From NCBI GenBank assembly GCA_963971535.1, contig OZ020598.1, positions 87,615,685 to 87,679,684 of the forward strand: a DNA stretch of 64,000 nucleotides, in the 5' to 3' direction. The position numbers and the translations under genes are program-made. The notes beneath the pieces are model-generated. The model saw only the letters and a program-made list of their open reading frames with translations, made no database searches and was not told where the DNA came from. Every line of letters begins with the position of its first letter. Within the stretch, counting starts at the first letter, position 1. The DNA comes from Notolepis coatsorum. Taxonomy: Eukaryota; Chordata; Actinopteri; Aulopiformes; Paralepididae. Below are positions 33,901-43,739 of the stretch, piece by piece.

Positions 33901-36587
33901 AAGCATAGACCTGACAATGTGAAGTTTGCATAAGGGGGAAGTTTACTCAAACAAGGAACAGGGACCCCACAGAGAAGGTAAAGAGACCACTGGAGCTAGT
34001 TAACACCGACCTAGCCGGTCCAGTAAGGAACGAGTCCATAGGTGGCTTTAACTATGTACAGTCCTTTACAGATGTGGGTACAGGCGTAGTGTTCGTCTAT
34101 TTCCTTAAAGCAAAGAGTGATACACTCCAAGCCACGGAGAAGTTCCTTGCCGATGTCGCCCCCTATGGGGACGTAAAATGTTTGAGGTCAGACAACGGGA
34201 CCGAGTTTACAAACAGAGAGTTCCAATCACTGTTGAGAAAAAACAGGATCAGACACGAGACATCATGTCCCTACTCCCCACATCAGAACGGGGTAGCCGA
34301 GAGGAAATGGCACACTCTTTTTAAAATGGCCAGGTGTAAGCTAGACGATAGTAACATACCAAAGAGCCTGTGGCATTATGCGGTACAAGAAGCCGCCTAC
34401 ACCAGAAACAGGTGTTTTAATAAACATACGGGCACCACCCCATATACAGCAATGACAGGGAAAAGATGTAATCTAGCCAGAATGCACAAATTCGGATCAG
34501 TGTGCTATGCTTACCAGCAGGACAGAGGAAAGCTTGAGTCCAGATGTGAAAAAGGACTCTTTGTAGGACACAACAGAGGGATCCCCGCACTCCTAGTCTA
34601 CTATCCCGATAAAGGGAAGGTGCAAAAGCACAGACTAGTGAAATTTGTCACCAAGACAACGTGCAAAATCGAGACACAGACAGAGGAGCCATGGCTGGAC
34701 TCCGGGGTAAGGTATTGAGGGACAGAGACACCACAGCCTAGTGTACTGAGCACAGGCGTGCAGGCAGACATCCAGACACCCCCAGAAGGCGATGACGAGG
34801 AGCACCCGAGGGTGACGTCAAGTGCCCCATGCAGTGGGAGATATCCCTCAAGGGAACACAAACCCCCAAGATATCTGAAAGATTATGCCCGGAGAGGTAG
34901 TGACGAGGATGACAGTACACTCGCCAGTATTGATTACTGCTACCGAGCGGTGTGTGGCGTGCCTCAGTCCTTTAAGGAAGCCATAGTGTCCCCAGAGTCG
35001 AGTAAGTGGGAGAGAGCGATGGACGAGGAGATGAGGTCCTTAGAGGACGACCACACCTTTACCCTCACCAAATTGCCAGAGGGCAGACAGACAGTGGGAG
35101 GGAAGTGGGTGTACTCAATAAAGGAAGGGATCAAAGGCCACGAAAAGTACAAAGCAAGATTTGTAGCTAAGGGTTTCAGTCAGAGGGAGGGGATATACTA
35201 TGGTGACACATTCTCCCCCACAGCCAACCTGACCAGTGTAAGGGTAGTGGTTCAGAAAGCAGCTGAGGACAATCTGATTTTACATCAGATGGATGTGAAG
35301 ACAGCCTATCTGCACGCACCCATAGATAGGGAGATATATATGGAACAACCTGAAGGTTAAGAAAAGAAAGGGGGGAAGCTAGTGTGCAAGCTAGAAAAAT
35401 CCATTTACGGCCTGAAACAGTCTGGGCGAAATTGGAACGAGATGCTTCACACATGCCTCTTTGAGGATCACTTCCTACAGAATCCAGTAGACCCCTATGT
35501 TTACTCAAGGGAGTCAAAAGAGTCAGGAAAAGTGATAATCGCCATTTGGGTGGATGATTTGATCATCGCAGCAGACAACTCTAGGAACCTAGATCAGGTG
35601 AAAGGTATGCTCTCCACCAGATTCAAAATGAAAGACCTTGGCAGGTTAAAGCATTTCCTAGGCATGGACTTTGAGCAGTCGGAAAATTGTGTAACAGTAT
35701 CCCAGAAGAGATATGTGGAAAAGATCCTGAAACGTTTTGACATGCAGGAATGTAGAACAAGGGATACACCATGTGATCAGAAACTTGATTATCAGGAGGA
35801 TGCTCAGAAACTGACAGATGTGAAAATGTACAGGGAAGCCGTGGGTAGCCTCATCTACTTAACAACATGTACCCGCCCTGACCTATGTTTTGTAGTGAGT
35901 AAGTTGTCACAGCACTTTGCTGATCCCACAGAGGAACACTGGATCACGGTAAAACATGTTTTTCGTTATCTCAAAGGTACAGTAGATAAACTACTTTGTT
36001 TCAGAAAGAGCAGTGGAGGCTTAGGACTTAAAGCCTACAGTGATGCAGACTGGGCTGCTGACATCACAGATAGAAGGAGTACTACTGGATACTGTGTTAG
36101 TTTAAACCCAAACAGCTCACTGGTTTCATGGAAAACAAAGAAGCAGCCCACAGTGGCACTGTCAACTTGTGAAGCCGAATACATGGCCCTGGCCATGACA
36201 ATACAGGAGTGTATTTATCTAGAACAACTGCTCGGAGGGATGGATAACTATGTATATAAGAAAACTGTTGTTTATGAGGACAACCAATGTACTATTGCCA
36301 TTGCGAGAAACTCTGTGTGCCGACAGAGGTATAAGCATATGGATATAAAGTACCATTTCATCAGATCTGTCATCAGAGAAGAAAGGATGACACTGGTTTA
36401 TTGTCCAACAGACGACATGGTAGCAGACGCTATGATGAAGCCTGCTTCAAAATTGAAAATGAGGAGATTTGCAGAGGTCATGTTTGGTGTGTAAATATTG
36501 ACTGCCATACTCTTTTTGATGTTCTAAGACTGTGTTATGTTCTTTGTAAATTGTTTTGAATAGTTCATACAGTGTACTAAGCAACCA

Positions 36588-36884
36588 TAAGTGGGAGTGT
36601 TGAATCTAGAGGGTGTATGTATGGTTGTAACTAACTGTAACTGTCCTCTACTACTCCCATGACTGCATATATATCTGTGTCCACTGGAGGGCGCTATAGG
36701 CGGAGCTTCTACTGTCTATGCCAGGTTGGGGAGTATATAAGTCCCTCCCGGAGAGGAGAACACATGAGCTGTTGTGGTATGAGTCAATTTGAATGAATAA
36801 ACCGCTGCCAGCAGAGCAAGGCCACAGATGGGAACCATGCCTCTTGTACATATTATTGTCGCCCCATAGCCATTTCTGTTAACA
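36588..36884 (+). repeat. Copia polypurine tract and 3' LTR (fossil)
   Basis: AAGTGGGAG (about 36589-36597) precedes the 287-base LTR at 36598-36884, which ends CTGTTAACA next to the target duplication GAGCT. Confidence 0.9.
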
Positions 36885-36889
36885 GAGCT

Positions 36890-37100
36890 ATTTTCCAAAA
36901 CGCATTTTTTTTTTAACTCTTGTAATTTATTTTCAGAAATTACTGATATTTTGAAAAACAAAGTTTTCTATGTGGGGTTGTATCAATGGGGTCTGTGTCT
37001 CTAATTCTCATTTTGATTCATCAGGCCAGTCTCGATGTCACAAGATCCTCCCCCACTGAACTAAGCCATTCTGATTTGACTGTTTTGCTGACGTGAATTT
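36890..37100. other. Remnant of the outer hAT or other repeat
   Basis: Sequence between the copia element and the next LINE. It should belong to the interior of the 26941-43048 hAT, but no diagnostic motif is visible. Confidence 0.4.
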
Positions 37101-37440
37101 GTTTGTTTGTTTGTTTGTTTGTTTATTAACACAGTTAAACAGAAGTAAAAACAATACATAATAAGTTATAACGATTGTGAAGGAGAAGTTAGAAGCCTAG
37201 AGGCTTATCAAGAACGTCCCCCGTTTTATAAAATCAAACATACAAAAATACAAGAATATGCATATTATAAAATACCAGAATACATTAAAAGATTCGTGTT
37301 AATACAAACATACATACACACAGTACATACATGGATATACTGTGTACATAATAATATATAACAACCCACCCACCTGCCTATAAACCTACCCACCCACATA
37401 ACCAAATGCATACCTACATGTATGACCTGTTATCTATCTA

Positions 37441-40400
37441 CTACTTTTGGATGAGAATTTCTTTGTAGTTTGCTTTAAAAATAAGCAGAGATGGAGATTT
37501 CCTCAGCATAGGATCAGCTGCATTCCAAAGATTGGACCCTCTATACCTCACTGAGAACTGCCTAAGTGAAGTACCACAATAAGGTATATGCAGGTCCCTG
37601 GACTGACGTGTAGCATATGAATGGACATCTGAATTAAAAGAAAAAAAACTATTAAAACCATTTGGTAGATTGTGATCATGAATGCATTTGTACACAAATA
37701 TACATATCTGTAAAGAATTAACCTCAGACACAGTCAGAATGTTTAGTTTCTTGAAAAGAGGAGCAGATGGTTCAAATCGATCTGAGAGGGTTGCCAGTCT
37801 AACAAATCTTTTTTGAAGTAAAATAATTTTTTGAAGATGAGATGAATGAGTGCTAGCCCAAATTATGTTACAATAAGATATGTAAGGAAAGATAAGACTA
37901 TAATACAGGATTAAAAAACAACTTCTATTTATCAATGAACACACCTTCCTAATTATACCTACTGACTTCATTGCTTTTTTACAAACATGATCAATGTGTT
38001 TTTTCCAATTTAGTTTATCATCAACTAGGATCCCTAAAAACTTTGTTGAAGTTACTTGTTTGATTTCGGTGTTACTGATCAATATCTTTGCCTCCTTTTT
38101 CGAATAACTTTTACCTTTATTACAAAATACAATAAAATTTGATTTTTCTACATTTAACGATAGCTTATTAGTCTGGAACCAATCTGAGACACAAGATAAA
38201 CCATCATTTGCTTCCCTAATTAATACTGCAAAATTCTCATGTGACATTATAATGTTGGTGTCATCAGCAAACAAGATCGAGAATACTCTAGGAGATACCC
38301 AAGCAAAATCATTTATATAAATCAAAAATAAAAGGGGGCCAAGTATAGAGCCCTGAGGAACCCCACAGACTAGCTTTGCCCTGTCAGAGTCATCGCCATT
38401 TATGGAAACAAACTGTTCCCTATTATAAAGATAGTCACTGAGCCATTTAATCACGTCGCCAGCCAAACCATACCTCTGAAGCTTTGATATAAGTATTTTA
38501 TGGTCCACAGTATCAAATGCTTTGGATAGATCCAGAAATATGCCAATTGAAAATTGCTTATTGTCTAGTGCATCTGTGATTCTATCTATAAACTGTAAGA
38601 GAGCCATGTACGTAGAGTGTTTTTGTCTGAAACCATATTGATGTTCATATAATATATTATTGTCATTAAGATGTTTAAAAATTCTGGTATAAACCAGCTT
38701 CTCCAATATTTTAGATATGGACGGTAATAACGAAATCGGACGGTAATTGGAAAATAAGGATGAGTCACCAGATTTAAACAGAGGTATAACTTTTGCCACT
38801 TTCAAGTCTCCTGGAACAACACCTGTTTCCAGGGAGAGTGAAAAAACGTGGTTCAATGGCTCAATTATTGAAGGTAATACCTCTTTAAGCAGACTACTTT
38901 TAATATTATCATAACCTGCTGCTGAGTTTTTTAAATTTAAAATAATATTTTGCAATTCTTCCGAGGTAGGTGGTTCAAATGTAGACATAGATGGGTACTG
39001 ACCTTGAATCTTGTCAAGTGGACAGTTATTTGTGCTCTTAATATTTCTAGCCAAGGAAATTCCAATGTTTACAAAATAATTATTGAAACCATTTGCAATC
39101 TCTGATGAGTTTGTGTATGTTTCATTTCCATCCACAAAAGTAGATGGAAATGAAACAGCATGCTTTTTTTTATTAAGTAATTGATTTATGACGTTCCATG
39201 TGGATTTTATGTTGCTGGCAGCTTCTTTAAATTTATTGGAATAATATGTCTTTTTTGCTGCACGAAGCAAGTATGTAAATTTATTTTTGAATTTTTTGTA
39301 AACATCTGAATTTAAAGGGGTCGGGCTAGTCACAAACTTTTTGTATAATTTGTTTTTCTTCTTTGCAGATTTCAGCAAACCAGAAGTAAACCATGGTTTG
39401 CATTCCTTTTTGACTGATGTCCCTTTATTATATGTAATGTAAGGAAAGCATTTTTCAAATGAGGAATTAAATATTTGTGAAAATGTTTGATATGCCAATT
39501 CTGCATCATTTTGATTATACACAGCATCCCATGGAACATCTTTAATACAACTCTCAAAACGAGCAATGTTACCTCTGCTGAAACTACGGTGACTTCCTCT
39601 CACCTCAGACCCCACTCGTTCACTTCTATTAGAAATGGTCAATTGGAAAATTGGAAAGTGATCAGAAATATCAGTTAACAGCAGTCCTGATTTGCTTGTA
39701 TATTCAAAATTATTAGTAAAAATATTGTCAATAAGAGTGGCAGATTTCCTAGTTACTCTTGTTGGTTTATGAATGAGAGGCAGAAAATAAGTAGAATACA
39801 AGATGTTTAGGAAGTCAGCGGTCAAAGAATGACTATTGTTTTCTAACAAGTTGATATTGAAGTCCCCTAACAGAGTACACATTTTACCTTCCAAGTTAAT
39901 TCCATCTAAAGTAGAAGCAAAAGCATCATTAAAAACTTTTATGTCAGTATTTGGGGGCCTATATATGCATCCAACAATAATATTTTTTCCTCCAAACATG
40001 GTACATGAAAGTATTTCTATAAACACTGACTCTGCATCAACTGTCGCCAAAGTTAATGCAAGATCTTTTCTTTCAATAAATTGAAAGTTTTGATGTATAT
40101 AAATTGACACTCCCCCTCCTGATTTATTCTGTCTGCAGGAATGAATTGAGTTATATTGTGACATATCATAGGATGCAGCGATATCCTCACAGAGCCAGGT
40201 TTCAGAGAGGGCAATTACAGAAAACTGATGCTCTAGTGATGATAAGTATTGGTTTAAATGATCGTACTTTTTCTGCAAACTACGTATGTTTAGATGGAAA
40301 CTTGAGAATATGTTACTATGTACCTTCTGTCCTAGAAGTGTATTGTATTTCTTAAACTCCTCTTCATCATAATAATCACTAGTACCAAGTTCATTCTTAG

Positions 40401-40734
40401 TGTTGTTAAAAAACATAGAGTCAGGATCAAACTCATTATCATATTCCATATGTTTGTTATTTTCATTAAGTTCAAATGGATTAAGAATCAAGTTATTGAA
40501 GTCAGACAAAGGAACTAACTCAGACTCAAAAACAATATTGCTAAAATCTGTGTAATTTAAACTGTGATAAGGAAATATAGTAGAACAGCCATCACAAATC
40601 CATGATGACCATTCAGCTGAATTAAATCTATCTAAAGGTGTACACCTTGTATGAAGTAGTCTATTACAACATGTACAAACAGTACCACATTTAACTTTAG
40701 CATTGCATTTTAAACAAAGTGTGGTAACTGTCAT
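37441..40734 (-). CDS. LINE ORF2: zinc finger, endonuclease and reverse transcriptase
   Basis: 1097 residues without interruption. Residues 7-50 hold ten Cys/His (C7, C10, C16, C20, C22, C23, H28, C31, C47, C50), a PHD-like zinc-binding layout. The apurinic-type endonuclease spans about 145-365: FHLNIRS (147-152), SETW (177-180), GDFNIN (290-295), LIDNIF (334-339), SDHFPI (357-362). The reverse transcriptase spans about 640-910: NYRPISLLP (663), FLDLSKAFDTVDH (733), GVPQGSILGPLL (791), FADDTN (822), FLGILVDDKLNW (899). A C-terminal domain of about 190 residues contains SYATRQS and LWNAADP. The enzyme would nick target DNA and copy its own RNA at the nick. No catalytic residue is visibly missing, so it may be recently active. 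The start was chosen as the first ATG after the ORF1 stop. It is a transposon gene, not a host gene. Confidence 0.92.
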   Translation of the reverse strand: MTVTTLCLKCNAKVKCGTVCTCCNRLLHTRCTPLDRFNSAEWSSWICDGCSTIFPYHSLNYTDFSNIVFESELVPLSDFNNLILNPFELNENNKHMEYDNEFDPDSMFFNNTKNELGTSDYYDEEEFKKYNTLLGQKVHSNIFSSFHLNIRSLQKKYDHLNQYLSSLEHQFSVIALSETWLCEDIAASYDMSQYNSIHSCRQNKSGGGVSIYIHQNFQFIERKDLALTLATVDAESVFIEILSCTMFGGKNIIVGCIYRPPNTDIKVFNDAFASTLDGINLEGKMCTLLGDFNINLLENNSHSLTADFLNILYSTYFLPLIHKPTRVTRKSATLIDNIFTNNFEYTSKSGLLLTDISDHFPIFQLTISNRSERVGSEVRGSHRSFSRGNIARFESCIKDVPWDAVYNQNDAELAYQTFSQIFNSSFEKCFPYITYNKGTSVKKECKPWFTSGLLKSAKKKNKLYKKFVTSPTPLNSDVYKKFKNKFTYLLRAAKKTYYSNKFKEAASNIKSTWNVINQLLNKKKHAVSFPSTFVDGNETYTNSSEIANGFNNYFVNIGISLARNIKSTNNCPLDKIQGQYPSMSTFEPPTSEELQNIILNLKNSAAGYDNIKSSLLKEVLPSIIEPLNHVFSLSLETGVVPGDLKVAKVIPLFKSGDSSLFSNYRPISLLPSISKILEKLVYTRIFKHLNDNNILYEHQYGFRQKHSTYMALLQFIDRITDALDNKQFSIGIFLDLSKAFDTVDHKILISKLQRYGLAGDVIKWLSDYLYNREQFVSINGDDSDRAKLVCGVPQGSILGPLLFLIYINDFAWVSPRVFSILFADDTNIIMSHENFAVLIREANDGLSCVSDWFQTNKLSLNVEKSNFIVFCNKGKSYSKKEAKILISNTEIKQVTSTKFLGILVDDKLNWKKHIDHVCKKAMKSVGIIRKVCSLINRSCFLILYYSLIFPYISYCNIIWASTHSSHLQKIILLQKRFVRLATLSDRFEPSAPLFKKLNILTVSEVNSLQICIFVYKCIHDHNLPNGFNSFFSFNSDVHSYATRQSRDLHIPYCGTSLRQFSVRYRGSNLWNAADPMLRKSPSLLIFKANYKEILIQK

Positions 40735-40789
40735 TAAAAGAAAGTATGTGCATAAAGGCCTAAAACGTTAAAAACTGGAATATTATCCA

Positions 40790-41071
40790 TTATGAATGAT
40801 CACTGCTTGTGTTGGTGTTGGTGTTGGTACCAGGTCGGTGGACTATGAGTCGGTCAAACTTCAGGTAGGCTATGTTCCCTTTATCTCTCTCTTCTCTCAT
40901 TTTTGGCAGCAATTCTTTTCGTTTTGCACGGACACTCTCTGTGTAGTCCTCATTGATAAAGATTTTGGTGCCTTTAAGTGATTTTGCACATCTCATAATC
41001 TCATCCTTGTCCCTAGAACGAAGAAGTTTAACAACAACAGGCTGATCTCGACCCGATGCACTGATCTGCAT
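40790..41071 (-). pseudogene. LINE ORF1 C-terminal fragment (L1 ORF1p-like domain)
   Basis: 94 codons read RDQPVVVKLLRSRDKDEI, CAKSLKGTKIFINEDYTES, RAKRKELLPKMREERDKGN and IAYLKFDRLIVH. This resembles the C-terminal nucleic-acid-binding domain of L1-type ORF1 proteins (the Transposase_22 family pattern with FINEDxxxxxRxxRKEL). The coiled coil and RNA-recognition region expected upstream are missing because the insertion is 5'-truncated. It lies 55 bases upstream of the ORF2 start in the same orientation. Confidence 0.72.
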
Positions 41072-41152
41072 ATCTTAGCCCCTGGTTGTAGTCACCACCC
41101 ACAATCAACAAGTCGCTCAACAACAGAGCGAGTGGAAATACTGACACTTCCT

Positions 41153-41490
41153 CAAACGGGTTGACGTGGCACAGGTGCCGACAGAGAGAGAGAGCAGAGA
41201 ACAAGTCAGCGAGAGAGAAGGAGAGAGAGCGAGATAGAGAGAGAGGGAGAGAGAGGCATATGGAGCCTTTTACACACACACGCAGTCGGGACGCATCGCT
41301 CCTCTCTCTCTCTCCCTCGAGTCGTCTCGGAGCATTTACACACATTACCGACTGCGTGTGTGTGGGGAAACACACACGCCTCTCTGAGCATCTCTCCTCT
41401 CCCTCTCTCTGTCTGTCTCTGTCTCTCTCTCCCTCTCTCTCGCTCGTTCTCTGCTCTCTCTGTCGGCACTCGCGTCACGTCAACCTGTTG
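41153..41490. repeat. Large palindrome with GA/CT arms
   Basis: Outer arms GGTTGACGTGGCACAGG, TGCCGACAGAGAGAGAG and GCAGAGAACAAG on the left mirror CTTCTCTGCTCTCTC-like sequence, TGTCGGCACTCGCG and TCACGTCAACC on the right. Inner arms CACACACACGCAGTCGG and CCGACTGCGTGTGTGTGG mirror each other too. The total span of about 340 bases is almost all foldback. Confidence 0.78.
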
Positions 41491-41579
41491 CAAAATATCA
41501 TAGCGCACACGCACACTCCCATGCATATTCCGATCCGTGCAATAATATTCACAGGGTATATATTGTAATTTGAAACAAG

Positions 41580-41896
41580 TTACCAATGCATTGTCCCGTG
41601 GGATTATGCCCCCCCGCGGAGAAATGAATTAGTCTCCCCCTCTATCTCTCTGTCTCTCTCTGTCTGCCAGTGCAGACTGTGGGTGACTGTCACTCAAAGC
41701 GCTTTGCGAGTATGGGCGGAGCCCAGCCCAAAACAGCTTGAAATCTTGAAGTGGAAAAATGCGGCTTTAGAGTACTTGATTAGAAATACAAAACAATGAA
41801 TTTTTTGGAGAAAAACCTTACAGATGTGTTCCATAGACTCACAGGAATTGTGTAAAATTGCCCAAATAGTAAAAGAAATAGCAAAAGATGGGACCT
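41580..41896 (-). mobile_element. Fragment related to the 25952-26600 TTAA element
   Basis: Read on the minus strand from TTAA (41897-41900): AGGTCCCATC, then CTATTTGGGCAATTTTACAC, AATTCCTGTGAGTCTATGGA, and later GCGCTTTGAGTGACAGTCAC. The interior matches the left part of 25952-26600 at many points. Only one end is seen. It shares its TTAA with the adjacent piggyBac-like element. Confidence 0.62.
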
Positions 41897-41900
41897 TTAA

Positions 41901-42895
41901 CACATCCACCGCCGGAAACGCTTTAAAACGTTATTGCCTGCCATGCTTTGACCGCCAAACCACGCTGTACAGCGATATTGAGATCAATATTTTATTTTTT
42001 CGCCATGGCATTCATAATTCATATATACACCTCCGGCGCTGCAGCTGGACCCTACGGCTCAATACAACGACGGCTCAATACCGCCGCCTGGTGGATGATA
42101 AGATAAGATATTCCTTTATTGATCCCCTTGAGGAAATTCCAGGATGGTCGGGTGAGTTACACTGGTAAACAGGATATGGCTGCTGTGCGTCGATTAAATT
42201 CATCCGGCCATCAGATATTGTCGCAAGACTCCCGACAGACACTATAGTACATATCGATTGCTTTATAAACATAATAATCGATATGATTTTGGTGTTTATT
42301 GCGACATACAAACCGGAAATGGACCTAGGCGATCGACGTCCTATACCTGGGATCTTTCACCGCCAGTCTCATTGACGCACGGTAAGAGGACGCTGACGCT
42401 ATTTTCAGCCCAATTATTTATTCACTTCACTGCAAACCGATCTGATCAATATATCACCCATACTACATAAAGCATTTACTGACGATCACGGAATTATAAA
42501 CGACCCCCCCCCCCTTTCATCCGCGCATGATGACGCATAACGTATAGGATCATATACAGTTGAATTTTTTAATATAGCGTGTATCGGAATAAACGGCAAT
42601 TGATAATCTATATATGCGTTTATGCCTATAACTCACGTTCTATGAATTACTGCAGAAAAACGATAAAAACATACTTATATTCTAGAAGGTATTTTTGTAT
42701 GAATCTATGAATGAAAAAGTATAACGTTCCTACATCCTGAACGATAGATAATCGATGTTGAATGGGCCATAGTAATGTCAATTTAGCAATACAATTAAAA
42801 AGTTATAGCCCTGCAAAGAAGGTGAACATCTCCATAGGCTTAGAGTGGTGGCAGACTGGCTATATTGATGGATATAACCAGTGGCAGTGAATGTG
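41901..42895. mobile_element. piggyBac-like non-autonomous element
   Basis: Ends CACATCCACCGCC and GGCAGTGAATGTG (inverted CACATTCACTGCC; two mismatches in 13), flanked by TTAA at 41897-41900 and 42896-42899. The 995-base interior has no transposase and includes a LINE-tail piece (42101-42143) and a C-run. The ends resemble those of 47726-48970. Confidence 0.72.
42101..42143 (-). mobile_element. LINE 3' tail fragment
   Basis: AAGATATTCCTTTATTGATC then CCCTTGAGGAAATTCCAGG, nearly the same as 13761-13800. It lies within the piggyBac-like element. Confidence 0.5.
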
Positions 42896-43056
42896 TTAAG
42901 ACCAAAACATCTTAGATAAAAATAAATATAATAATTTTTTATTAAAATCTGCCCTATTTTGACATCGGAACGATACCGATAAACCGTGTAAAAAGAATTA
43001 CCATATCGGCCAATATTATATCGGCGGGCGATATATCGTGCACCACTAGCAGAGAT

Positions 43057-43200
43057 ACAGAGTCCAAGGATTTAAGGGTTGAAGCTGCAGCATGCAGCAG
43101 GCATATAAACCTCACCGTAGAAGCTAATGTTAGCATGGCTGTTATAGATACATTCAAACATTTACCTAGCCATTCAATCAACCAAATCAAATATCACTGC
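43057..43200 (-). mobile_element. LINE fragment, right piece (split by the 16-kb hAT)
   Basis: The minus strand reads ASTVRFICLLHAAASTLKSL and DSVS up to the hAT target duplication. In related fish LINEs the motif HAAxSTLKxLDxVYHSALRFIT is continuous, and its second half is at 26785-26940. Confidence 0.65.
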
Positions 43201-43204
43201 ATGA

Positions 43205-43728
<524 letters not shown>

Positions 43729-43739
43729 TCGACAGTTCA

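Larger units (their letters stand above)
27073..36884 (+). mobile_element. Ty1/copia LTR retrotransposon (fossil), split by a LINE
   Basis: Two LTRs in direct orientation (27073-27397 and 36598-36884), TG...CA ends and a perfect 5-bp target duplication GAGCT (27068-27072 and 36885-36889). Parts in copia order: gag with two CCHC-type knuckles (CWRCGENGHRRDNC and CNFCRSSGHTDKEC, about 28217-28316), a protease region with VDTGASSH (about 28636), then right of the LINE a gag-pre-integrase motif (WHEIMGHCNHKDLLKL, about 33819), integrase (LRSDNGTEF, HQNGVAER), reverse transcriptase (MDVKTAYLHA, WVDDLIIAAD) and RNase H (YSDADWAAD, STCEAEYMAL). Integrase before reverse transcriptase defines Ty1/copia. 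It is broken, with roughly five breaks besides the 4.8-kb LINE insertion. The LTRs differ at about five aligned positions, apart from one length difference, so it is young, perhaps a few million years. Confidence 0.92.
37101..41073 (-). mobile_element. Near-complete LINE with intact EN-RT frame
   Basis: Minus-strand element of the CR1/L2 assemblage. A 3' UTR of about 340 bases ends in a CAAA-type tail (GTTT repeats at 37101-37124 on the plus strand). The 1097-codon frame 37441-40734 carries all visible catalytic motifs; upstream, after 55 bases, is the end of an ORF1 (40790-41071). The 5' side stops near 41073, so ORF1 is truncated. Target duplication not found. It lies inside the 16-kb hAT, between a copia element and a palindrome. 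Confidence 0.9.
26941..43048. mobile_element. hAT element expanded to 16.1 kb by nested insertions
   Basis: Left end TAGTGATGCACCAAT, right end ATCGTGCACCACTA (inverted: TAGTGGTGCACGAT), each beside the same eight bases GCAGAGAT (26933-26940 and 43049-43056). Both subterminal regions hold GGCCGATA-type motifs, as in fish hAT elements with TAGxGxTGCAC ends. The hAT itself is probably only a few hundred bases (about 26941-27067, part of 36890-37100 and about 42900-43048). The rest is a copia element, a LINE, a piggyBac-like element and other repeats inserted later. The flanks join a LINE frame, HAAASTLKSLDSVS on one side and LGFITNDRY on the other, which independently supports the boundary. Confidence 0.85.

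Noticed and set aside
37101-41073. Host gene encoding a 1097-residue protein
   Set aside because: Endonuclease plus reverse transcriptase domains and a simple-repeat 3' tail identify a LINE.
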